In this document: piece by piece, positions 1-5,997 of the stretch | Layout of the letters: every line of letters starts with the position of its first letter | Position numbering within the stretch: position 1 is the stretch's first letter | Source: Alphaproteobacteria bacterium | GTDB taxonomy: Bacteria > Pseudomonadota > Alphaproteobacteria > BOG-932 > Roseiterribacteraceae | DNA: 7,499 nucleotides | Direction: 5' to 3' | NCBI GenBank assembly: GCA_903970575.1 | Contig: CAJCJC010000062.1 | Location: 1-7,499, forward strand | Program-made: the position numbers and the translations under genes | Notes under the pieces: generated by a model | What the model saw: only the letters and a program-made list of their open reading frames with translations | The model's database searches: none | Told to the model about the DNA's origin: nothing

Positions 1-1
1 G

Positions 2-1168
2 TACAACGCCGTCGGCCTGCTGCATGAGGAGATGCGGCGCGCGGGCTCGCTGATCCTGGCCGCGGCGGACCGGCGCAAATTGCCGGCGGGCAGCGCGCTC
101 GCGGTCGACCGGGATGCGTTCGCGGCCGACATCACCCAGGCGCTCGCCAGCCATAAACTGGTCGAGATACGGCGCGAGGAGGTATCCGGCCTGCCGCCCG
201 CCGAATGGGGCCGGACCATCGTCGCGACCGGCCCGCTCACCTCGCCCGCCCTGGCCGAGGCGATCCGGGCCGAGACCGGCGAGGACTCGCTGGCCTTCTT
301 CGACGCCATCGCGCCCATCGTCTATCGGGACTCGATCGATTTCGGGATTTGCTGGATGCAGTCCCGCTATGACAAGGAAGGCCCAGGCGGCGGCAAGGCG
401 GATTACATCAACTGCCCGCTCGACCGCGACCAGTACCATGATTTCATCGCGGCGCTGATCGCCGGCGAAAAGACCGAGTTCAAGGATTGGGAGAAGGATA
501 CGCCCTATTTCGAGGGCTGCCTGCCGATCGAAATCATGGCGGCGCGCGGCGTCGAAACGCTGCGCTATGGCCCGATGAAGGGCGTCGGGCTGGACGATCC
601 GCGCACGGGCCGCTGGCCTTACGCCGTGGTTCAGCTTCGGCAGGATAACGCCTTGGGCACGCTCTATAATATGGTCGGCTTTCAGACCAAGCTGAAGCAT
701 GCGGCGCAAATCGAGATATTCCGGCGCATACCGGGGCTCGAAAACGCCGAATTCGCCCGGTTGGGCGGCCTTCATCGCAACACTTTCCTGAATTCTCCCC
801 GCGTCCTGGACGGCAGTCTTCGACTGAAATCGCGGCCCGATATCAGCTTCGCCGGGCAGGTGACCGGTTGCGAGGGCTATGTAGAAAGCGCCGCCATCGG
901 CCTTTTGGCGGGGCGCTTCGCGCTCGCGCGGCTTGCGGGGCGCGAACCGTCTCCGCCACCGCCGACAACGGCGATGGGCGCCTTGCTGGCGCATATCACG
1001 TCCGGCGCTGCGGCTGAGAGTTTCCAGCCGATGAACGTCAATTTCGGTCTGTTTCCCGTCCCCGAAGGCAAGCTGCCCAAGGGCCGCGACCGGAAGAAAA
1101 TTTATACGGCCCGCGCCCTGGCTGATTTGGATCAGTGGCTGGGCGCCGTACACGTCATTGCCGCCTAA
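2..1168 (+). CDS. trmFO: TrmFO, methylenetetrahydrofolate-tRNA-(uracil-54-C5)-methyltransferase (5' end missing)
   Basis: This flavoenzyme methylates U54 in the T-loop of tRNA in the cytoplasm, using 5,10-methylenetetrahydrofolate as carbon donor and reduced FAD as reductant. The open frame enters at base 2 with [17 protein letters not shown], an internal family motif, so the gene starts left of the window; the ATG at 32 is an internal Met, not the start. The visible 388 residues carry family blocks in order: [91 protein letters not shown] and [13 protein letters not shown] (C-terminal FAD-site region). The Cys of FEGCLPIE (codon 518-520) matches the conserved second active-site cysteine of the family. 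Compared with the usual 435-470 residues, about 55-65 are missing, including the N-terminal GxGxxG FAD motif and the other conserved cysteine. It ends in TAA, converging with the - strand gene 15 bp away. No frameshift is seen. Identification is firm. Confidence 0.94.
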   Translation, partial: YNAVGLLHEEMRRAGSLILAAADRRKLPAGSALAVDRDAFAADITQALASHKLVEIRREEVSGLPPAEWGRTIVATGPLTSPALAEAIRAETGEDSLAFFDAIAPIVYRDSIDFGICWMQSRYDKEGPGGGKADYINCPLDRDQYHDFIAALIAGEKTEFKDWEKDTPYFEGCLPIEIMAARGVETLRYGPMKGVGLDDPRTGRWPYAVVQLRQDNALGTLYNMVGFQTKLKHAAQIEIFRRIPGLENAEFARLGGLHRNTFLNSPRVLDGSLRLKSRPDISFAGQVTGCEGYVESAAIGLLAGRFALARLAGREPSPPPPTTAMGALLAHITSGAAAESFQPMNVNFGLFPVPEGKLPKGRDRKKIYTARALADLDQWLGAVHVIAA

Positions 1169-1190
1169 CCATTACCGGTCCGGTTAGCGG
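1161..1190. terminator. Imperfect hairpin spanning both convergent stop codons
   Basis: CCGC (1161-1164) pairs with GCGG (1187-1190), and TAACC (1166-1170) pairs with GGTTA (1182-1186). C1165 is bulged and the loop is 11 nt. The trmFO stop TAA (1166-1168) pairs with the stop of the opposing gene (TTA at 1184-1186, TAA on the - strand). No T-tract follows on either strand, so it is not a classical intrinsic terminator. A role as bidirectional terminator or 3'-end stabiliser is inferred from position only. Confidence 0.3.
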
Positions 1191-3115
1191 CAGAACGGTC
1201 CCGGCGACAACTCCGCGGTCCAGTTTTTCTCCGGTGGAAGAGCCGCCGGCCATGCGTGGATCGCAAGCAACGACCATGTCGCGCCATTCCTGGACAGCAA
1301 AACCGCCTTGCCCGCCTCCAGTTTCAGGCTTTGGCCCAGCGGCGACGCCGCCAATGCGGCCGGCACGCAGCTTATCAGCGCGTAGCGGTTCCCCCGTTCG
1401 CGCGCTTCGTCGAGAGCCGCCATGTTCGCGACGGAAGCATTGTCGAAATCCGTCAGCGTATGACGCGGCGGCGTGATCGCGATCGCGACCCGCAGCATCG
1501 CGGCCACGCTCCCGTTATCGCCCGGCAACAGCAAGGCGATATGGTCGTCGTCCAGAAAGAACGGCGCGGCGAATTGCGCAAGCTTCCAAACCAGCTTCTG
1601 CGGCTGGCGCGTGTCGTATCGGATCCAACCCGCGGCCAGGATTGGGCTCGCCAGCGCCAGCACGATCGCGCCGATCCCAATCGCGTTCCATCCGGGACCG
1701 AGGCTGGGCGCTCCGCGTCTTAGCCAGCTCTCACGCGCGAAGCTCACGATGGCCAGCGTGGCCAACAGCCCGAGATGAGTATTATAGCGAAAGAACGAAT
1801 GGGCGGACGCGCCGATCTCCCCCGGAAAATGGGCGACGTAGGTAAAGGCCAGGAAGCCCGTATAGGCGAGCGTCACGCCCAATGTCAGCAGGAACAGACG
1901 GATGGCCGGCGTCAGGCCCCGCCTGGCGGCCAGCGGTATGGCCGCCAGGCAGACGCCGTAGAGCAGTATGAAGAATGGCGCCCGCTCCCATACCCGCAGA
2001 CCCATGTTCATGAAGATCGCGGGCAGAGTCGCGAAATTCCATTCCGACATCGGCAGCAAGCTTAATTCGGCGTCGGGCGTGAAATGGGTCGTGACGTAAA
2101 ATCGCCAGACCGCCACCAGAAGCGCCGCCGGAAGGAATGCCGGCGCCAGATAGGCGAGGGCGCACTTGAACCCGACGCGGCGGTCGAACGCGCCCACCAG
2201 GAACGCGACGGCGACCACGCTCGCCATCAGGAATATGCTCACCTGCTTGATCGCCGCGCCTGCGAGCAGCACCAGCGCGAAGCTCAGGCGTTCGTCCACC
2301 GCCGGCCGATCCTGGGACAGCGCCGCCAAAATGCGTTCCGCCTGCCAGGCGGCGAAGGCGAGCGCCACCGCGATCGCGGGATCGCCATAGCCGCTGAACT
2401 GTATCTTGGGATTGAAGCCAGGATTGAGGAGGGTGGTCAGCAGCAACGCCGCGCCAATGCTGGCCCAGGACGGCGCGGCGTCCCCCGTGCTGTGCGCGCC
2501 CCGCATGCCCCGCGCGAGCAGCAGCGCGAAGGCGAGCTGAAGCAGCAGGTTCGCATGCGTCAGAACGTTGGGCGGGAACGCCGGAACCAGCAGGGCCGGC
2601 AAGAACGCGGCCAGTTGCAGATTATAGGGAAAGGCCGGCCAGACGGCGATGATCGGCGGCCTGTCGGTCCCCGGAAATTGGCCGTAATCATACAGATAGG
2701 CGGCGTTCGGTAATTGATTTGTGAAGGTGTCCGGCTGCGAAGGATCGGCCGCGGCGAAAACCGCGAGCAGCGGGATGGCCAACAGCAACAATCGGCCGAT
2801 CGCGGTCAGGTCAGCCGAGGAGAGGCGACCTCTGGGCGTGAAGGCCGCCACCGCCGCCGCGGCCACCAGTCCCGCGGCCGGCAGGCGCATGGACTCGGTC
2901 AATCGGACGCCCCAGAGCGTCAGCACCAGGCAGACGATGCCCCAGCCGGCGACCATCGCCACTTCCGGAACGATGCGCGGCCCGAGCACGCCGCGTCCGA
3001 GAAGCAGCATGACGAGTCCGGCGACCAATATGGCTGCGAGCCCCTCGGCCTGAAGGGCGCTGGGCAAAAAGGTTTCCAGCAGCGCGGGCGCGGTGGTCCA
3101 CGGCCACAAATTCAT
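1184..3115 (-). CDS. Multi-pass membrane protein, GT-C glycosyltransferase-like
   Basis: Predicted inner-membrane protein of 643 residues. I do not recognise a named gene. By eye there are about 11-13 hydrophobic segments (for example residues 24-40, 52-70, 79-92, 107-122, 165-180, 187-202, 216-231, 279-310, 380-396, 405-425, 446-461 and 476-497), then a mostly soluble C-terminal part of about 145 residues. The long loop at 124-160 (ADPSQPDTF, then YLYDYGQFPG) holds acidic residues where GT-C enzymes place their catalytic Asp/Glu loop. GYGDP (242-246) and SFFRYNTH (440-447) are other polar clusters at membrane edges. This layout fits polyprenyl-phosphate-sugar-dependent glycosyltransferases that act on the periplasmic face, but the substrate is unknown and an O-antigen-polymerase-like role is possible. 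The ATG overlaps the upstream stop (ATGA, 3112-3115), and GGAG (3124-3127 on the complement) lies 8 nt upstream, so translation is probably coupled. The CDS is secure; the function is an inference. Confidence 0.88.
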   Translation of the reverse strand: MNLWPWTTAPALLETFLPSALQAEGLAAILVAGLVMLLLGRGVLGPRIVPEVAMVAGWGIVCLVLTLWGVRLTESMRLPAAGLVAAAAVAAFTPRGRLSSADLTAIGRLLLLAIPLLAVFAAADPSQPDTFTNQLPNAAYLYDYGQFPGTDRPPIIAVWPAFPYNLQLAAFLPALLVPAFPPNVLTHANLLLQLAFALLLARGMRGAHSTGDAAPSWASIGAALLLTTLLNPGFNPKIQFSGYGDPAIAVALAFAAWQAERILAALSQDRPAVDERLSFALVLLAGAAIKQVSIFLMASVVAVAFLVGAFDRRVGFKCALAYLAPAFLPAALLVAVWRFYVTTHFTPDAELSLLPMSEWNFATLPAIFMNMGLRVWERAPFFILLYGVCLAAIPLAARRGLTPAIRLFLLTLGVTLAYTGFLAFTYVAHFPGEIGASAHSFFRYNTHLGLLATLAIVSFARESWLRRGAPSLGPGWNAIGIGAIVLALASPILAAGWIRYDTRQPQKLVWKLAQFAAPFFLDDDHIALLLPGDNGSVAAMLRVAIAITPPRHTLTDFDNASVANMAALDEARERGNRYALISCVPAALAASPLGQSLKLEAGKAVLLSRNGATWSLLAIHAWPAALPPEKNWTAELSPGPFCR

Positions 3116-4620
3116 CGCTCCGGCTCCGCCATTTGTGGCGTCAACCTGACGAGAATCAAGCGTGGGTCCGAGAAGAGAATCATGCCCGGCAGCTTGCCGA
3201 TGTCGAGGTTGTCCGGCGGGTCGATGATCATCAAATCGTCATATCCGGCAAGGTTGACCGGCTTGTCCTGGCTCAGAAGCCGCCACACCAGGTCGGGCGG
3301 GTCCTTGGCCGCCAGGCGCGCGGCATAGGGGGTAAAGCGCACCGGCTGTTGATAAGGGGCGGCGAACAGCGATGGCGCGAAGGCGTCGCGCTTGATCACC
3401 GCTATCGTTGGAAAATGCAACAGTGGGATGCCCCCGGCCTGAACCGCCTCGGCCGGAGCCGCGACCGCGACGGCGGCTCCCGGCGCTATCGCATCGAACG
3501 CCGGAAGCAGGCGCGCGTATTCCCGGTCGGCCTGTATCCAGACATCCAGCACGACAGCCATCCGGACGATAAAGAGAGCCAGCAGCGCGACAGCGATAAT
3601 CTTTCGCCGCCATGGGTCGATCGCCGACCAATCGCTCGAAGCCACGAACAGAAACGCGATGGCGATCGGAAGCCGGTGGTCGATTCCGGATGCGCTCAGG
3701 AACTGGCTTGGCAGCAACAGGAAGGCGGCTATAATCGCGGCGACGCACCAGCGCAGATGTCGATGCACGCGAATACCGCCGCGGGCGAGACCGACGATAA
3801 CGGCGATGAGCAGAACGGCGAAAGTCGCACCGTCGAATACGCGGCTGTAATCGTCGAAGATCGAAACCGGCAAATCCAGCTTGCGCAGGGGGTTGCCGTA
3901 AGCGATCGACGCTGGGGCTCCCGAGGTGGGCGATATCAGGAACAGGATGACGGGTGGGGTCAAAGTCACGGCCGCGCTCAGCAGCCGCTTGAGGCGCGCG
4001 CCTGTCGTGACGCGCGCGCCGTCAAAGGGGACGGCGGCCAGCGCCAAAACAGCCAGCGCGTAGCAACCGAAAGCCGCCAGATGCGCCAGATAAATGATGG
4101 TGGACAGCCCCAATCCCGCCGCGAGCCGTACCGCAAACGGCCGTCGCTCCAGAAGAAGCCACGCGGCGAGCGCCCATAACGCCAGCGCCAGGCCGGCCAG
4201 ATAATTGATGAACCCCCATAGGAGCATCCGATTATAGAGCAGAAGGAAAGCCGTCAGCGGCCACGGCGACCAACGCTGGTATGCGACCCTGTTGAGCATA
4301 ATCGCGCCGCCAGCGAGCGCGATCAGGACGATCGCCAGGAAAACGCGCATGGCGATCATAACCGGCATGATGCGCGCCAGTAACGGAACGATGGAATCCG
4401 CCGCCAAATCCGGGATCGGCGACCAGGCGATTTTGTAATAGCGCGCCAAATCGGCGTTCAAAGGCGAGGACGCCAGAATATGCATCCGCGCCATGTGATT
4501 GGGGTAGTCGAGAATGGGCGGAAGCGCGCACGCCACGATCGGCAGCAAGGCGATGATGGATAGAGCCAGGAATCCCGTAAGCGCGCCGCCGCGCGTCGAT
4601 CCGATACACCTCTCCAGCAT
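3112..4620 (-). CDS. Multi-pass membrane protein with DYPNH motif, GT-C glycosyltransferase-like
   Basis: Predicted inner-membrane protein of 502 residues, first gene of an overlapping pair. It has an N-terminal membrane helix (about 14-34), immediately followed by LDYPNHMAR (D38 and H42 are the notable polar residues), then about 9-10 more hydrophobic stretches. From about residue 370 there is a soluble tail of about 130 residues. An acidic motif in the first extracytoplasmic loop right after helix 1 is the classic placement of the catalytic Asp in GT-C glycosyltransferases, and a C-terminal periplasmic domain is also common there. I infer a lipid-linked sugar transferase for a surface glycan or glycolipid, acting with its overlapping partner; acceptor and donor are unknown. 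I chose the ATG at 4618-4620. The codon just upstream (4621-4623) is TTG and could also start, adding one residue. No good Shine-Dalgarno is seen at either, which may mean weak or coupled translation. Confidence 0.87.
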   Translation of the reverse strand: MLERCIGSTRGGALTGFLALSIIALLPIVACALPPILDYPNHMARMHILASSPLNADLARYYKIAWSPIPDLAADSIVPLLARIMPVMIAMRVFLAIVLIALAGGAIMLNRVAYQRWSPWPLTAFLLLYNRMLLWGFINYLAGLALALWALAAWLLLERRPFAVRLAAGLGLSTIIYLAHLAAFGCYALAVLALAAVPFDGARVTTGARLKRLLSAAVTLTPPVILFLISPTSGAPASIAYGNPLRKLDLPVSIFDDYSRVFDGATFAVLLIAVIVGLARGGIRVHRHLRWCVAAIIAAFLLLPSQFLSASGIDHRLPIAIAFLFVASSDWSAIDPWRRKIIAVALLALFIVRMAVVLDVWIQADREYARLLPAFDAIAPGAAVAVAAPAEAVQAGGIPLLHFPTIAVIKRDAFAPSLFAAPYQQPVRFTPYAARLAAKDPPDLVWRLLSQDKPVNLAGYDDLMIIDPPDNLDIGKLPGMILFSDPRLILVRLTPQMAEPER

Positions 4621-4678
4621 CAATTTTTGGATGCGCGGATTATTGGCGGCGACGCGATTTTTCTAAGACGAACCTGAT

Positions 4679-4727
4679 CTAGGGTGAAATTCATAGGCGA
4701 TCCCGGAAGGTAGGATTTTCACCCTAG
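4679..4727. repeat. Inverted repeat A: 11-bp perfect arms, 27-nt spacer
   Basis: CTAGGGTGAAA (4679-4689) is the exact reverse complement of TTTCACCCTAG (4717-4727). It lies between the stop of the WXXGXW protein gene (4773) and the start of the membrane protein gene (4620). No T-tract follows on either strand. It interleaves with inverted repeat B, so the two stems exclude each other in a single RNA. It could be a transcript-end or leader structure, or a DNA-level dyad for a regulator. Confidence 0.7.
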
Positions 4728-4735
4728 CCTTCCGG
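4703..4735. repeat. Inverted repeat B: 12-bp stem with one bulge, 8-nt loop
   Basis: CCGGAAGG-TAGG (4703-4714) pairs with CCTA-g-CCTTCCGG (4723-4735). G4727 is bulged and the loop is 4715-4722. The stem is compact and GC-rich and would be stable in RNA. On the - strand it comes 38-70 nt after the stop of the WXXGXW gene, so it may form the 3' end of that transcript, but there is no U-run behind it. Its inner TAGG/CCTA part uses the same bases as inverted repeat A. Confidence 0.65.
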
Positions 4736-4772
4736 TTCGCTCCGCCACAAGGGCGCTTCTCAGGCGACGGGT

Positions 4773-5720
4773 CTAACGATGCTCTTCTTCCTTATGGGCC
4801 GCCGGCGCGGGGTGAGGGGCGGGGCGAGCCGCCGCCGGATGAGGCGCGGCCCGAGCTGGCGCGGGATGCGGGGCGGCGCGCGGCGCGGCCCGCGCGGCGG
4901 TGGGATGCGGAGCAGCGTGGGCCGGAGCGGCATGGGGAGCGGCATGCGCGGCGGCTTGGCGAGGCGCGCCTTGCGCCTCATGGGCCGCTGGCCCTGCATG
5001 CGACACGCCCGGTTCGTTGAACGCGCCGGGGCGCGGGGTGGCGGCTATCGCCGGATTGCCATGGTTTTTGGCGTAATGCAGCGCTGGATTTCCCTTGGCC
5101 GCGTCGAAATGTTGGGCCTGCGCCGCGGTGGGTTGAATATGCTGTTCATGCTCGGCGGCTTCCTGATCCGCGGTCGGGCGCGCGTTGATGCCGCCCTGGC
5201 CGCCGTTGAAGCTGACCCGGTTCACCGTATTGTTGGTTACGTTCTCGCGATAGACGTTGGTGACGTGCGTCCCGCCGAAATTGTTGACGTTCTCGTTATA
5301 AGCGAAGCCGCCATGGTCCCAATGGCCGCCAAAAAACCCGAAGCCGTTATAGCCGAAGCCATAGTCGATGCCGCCGTAGAAACCGACATGGGGTCCCCAA
5401 TAGCCGGGGTGAAAGGCGTAAACGCCGTCATTCCAGCCCCACCAGGCCGGGGTCCAATAGACGTCCGGCTGCGGCGGCTCGACCCAGGTCCCCGGCACCC
5501 AGTAATAGCCGTCGTCGCCATAGGCCCAATAGCCGGGCGTCCATATATAACCGGGGGCCGGCAGCGGCGGCTGGACGTAAACGGGAAGCGCCGGCGGCGC
5601 GATGCGGACCGAGACCCCGATCGCAAGCTGCGCGCTAGCGGGAGTCGCGGTTATGACGATCATGGGAGCAGCGACGGCGAGGCCCAGAATAATGGGGGCT
5701 GAAGAGAGATAGCGGAGCAT
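4773..5720 (-). CDS. Secreted WXXGXW-repeat protein with Ala/Pro/His-rich tail
   Basis: Exported protein of 315 residues of unknown function; the WXXGXW (YXWGXW) repeat family (Pfam PF12779, from memory) is common in proteobacteria. Residues 1-30 form a Sec signal peptide: LRY, a hydrophobic core, then TPASA with likely cleavage before Q31. A Pro-rich linker follows, then repeats WTPGYW (60-65), WVPGTW (74-79), WTPAWW (89-94, Gly replaced) and FHPGYW (103-108, first Trp replaced). Next comes a Gly/aromatic stretch GFYGGIDYGFGYNGF (113-127) and an Asn-rich segment (141-175). Residues 241-315 are low complexity: HAAPH/AAPHPAPAR-like units with 11 His, ending KEEEHR. It is probably periplasmic or surface-associated; metal binding by the tail is speculation. 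The ATG (5718-5720) has GAGG (5727-5730 on the complement) 6 nt upstream, a good ribosome site. It stands alone after a divergent promoter region, upstream of and in line with the membrane-protein pair. Confidence 0.92.
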   Translation of the reverse strand: MLRYLSSAPIILGLAVAAPMIVITATPASAQLAIGVSVRIAPPALPVYVQPPLPAPGYIWTPGYWAYGDDGYYWVPGTWVEPPQPDVYWTPAWWGWNDGVYAFHPGYWGPHVGFYGGIDYGFGYNGFGFFGGHWDHGGFAYNENVNNFGGTHVTNVYRENVTNNTVNRVSFNGGQGGINARPTADQEAAEHEQHIQPTAAQAQHFDAAKGNPALHYAKNHGNPAIAATPRPGAFNEPGVSHAGPAAHEAQGAPRQAAAHAAPHAAPAHAAPHPTAARAAPRAAPHPAPARAAPHPAAARPAPHPAPAAHKEEEHR

Positions 5721-5726
5721 TTTACG

Positions 5727-5730
5727 CCTC
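5727..5730 (-). promoter_or_regulatory. Shine-Dalgarno of the WXXGXW protein gene
   Basis: CCTC on the + strand reads GAGG on the - strand, 6 nt before the ATG at 5720. It supports this start over the internal Met at residue 20, which would destroy the signal peptide. Confidence 0.7.
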
Positions 5731-5913
5731 GGATGGATTTTGGCCGACGCATATCGCGGCCGTTAAGCGTTAAACGCACGAAAGGCGTGAATCGAGCCAT
5801 CGTCACACGTTAATTCGTCGTAATGTCCGTGAGAGCATTTGCGACGGCGCTATGCTTACGTGAGCATCCGCACGAACTTAAAAAAAATTCATTTTTGCTG
5901 AAAGTTTTCTACT

Positions 5914-5943
5914 TTGGCTGGTGCTTATATATTTACGAATAAT
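5914..5943 (+). promoter_or_regulatory. Candidate sigma-70-type promoter for the DUF1800 gene
   Basis: TTGGCT (5914-5919) matches the -35 consensus TTGACA at 4 of 6 positions. It is followed after 18 bp by AATAAT (5938-5943), which matches TATAAT at 5 of 6. A/T tracts lie directly upstream. It would give a leader of about 45 nt. The region is so AT-rich that other -10-like hexamers exist (for example TTATAT at 5925-5930), so the exact start is uncertain. Confidence 0.3.
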
Positions 5944-5988
5944 TATTAAATCCTGTCCATAACCGCCGGGTTAATGACTAAGCCGCGT

Positions 5989-5996
5989 GGAAGGGG
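5989..5996 (+). promoter_or_regulatory. Shine-Dalgarno of the DUF1800 gene
   Basis: GGAAGGGG lies one base before the ATG at 5998. The purine run is strong though close to the start. It favours 5998 over the in-frame ATG at 5974, which would add eight residues (MTKPRGRG) and has only a weak CGGG upstream. Confidence 0.6.
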
Positions 5997-5997
5997 T

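Larger units (their letters stand above)
5721..5997. promoter_or_regulatory. Divergent intergenic region with operator-like dyads and an AT-rich stretch
   Basis: These 277 bp separate two genes transcribed away from each other, so they should hold both promoters. The part next to the WXXGXW gene has GCGTTaAACGC (5767-5777), a perfect odd palindrome, and just before it a second CGTTAA. Further along is the near-palindrome ATGCTTACGTGAGCAT (5852-5867, 14 of 16 bases symmetric). From 5881 to 5950 only 16 of 70 bases are G or C, including A8 (5880-5887) and T5 (5892-5896) tracts that could bend DNA or act as an UP element for the + strand promoter. TAACC-gccg-GGTTA (5960-5973) is a short dyad just upstream of the DUF1800 start. 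Which regulators bind is unknown. Confidence 0.6.

Noticed and set aside
2084..3328. Two successive + strand frames (209 and 204 residues) rich in Arg, Gln and Glu
   Set aside because: Both are antisense to the membrane-protein genes, whose - strand frames encode consistent transmembrane segments. The + products are charged low-complexity shadows.
3133..4179. 348-residue + strand frame
   Set aside because: It is antisense to the 502-residue membrane protein. The product is Arg/Gln/Asp-rich with no domain, typical of the complement of hydrophobic codons.
4671..4686. Possible lux-box-like dyad (AACCTGATCTAGGGTG)
   Set aside because: Only CCT/AGG half-sites are symmetric, and there is no luxI or luxR gene in the window. 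The bases are better explained as part of inverted repeat A.
4679..4735. SAM-II-like or other short alphaproteobacterial riboswitch
   Set aside because: The sequence does not match any riboswitch consensus I can recall, the downstream gene is not metabolic, and the zero-length first loop makes a true H-type pseudoknot with an 11-bp second stem implausible.
4779..5702. 307-residue open frame on the + strand
   Set aside because: It is the antisense of the WXXGXW protein gene. Its RGG-like Arg/Gly/Met-rich start is the reverse complement of the Ala/Pro/His tail codons. The - strand frame has a signal peptide, repeats and a Shine-Dalgarno.
5810..5824. Possible CtrA site (TTAA-N7-TAAT)
   Set aside because: The second half-site departs from TTAA at two positions, so the match is too weak in an AT-enriched region.
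5915..5930. Possible sigma-54 promoter (TTGGCTGGTGCTTATA)
   Set aside because: A GG element is present, but no GC lies at the required 10-bp spacing.
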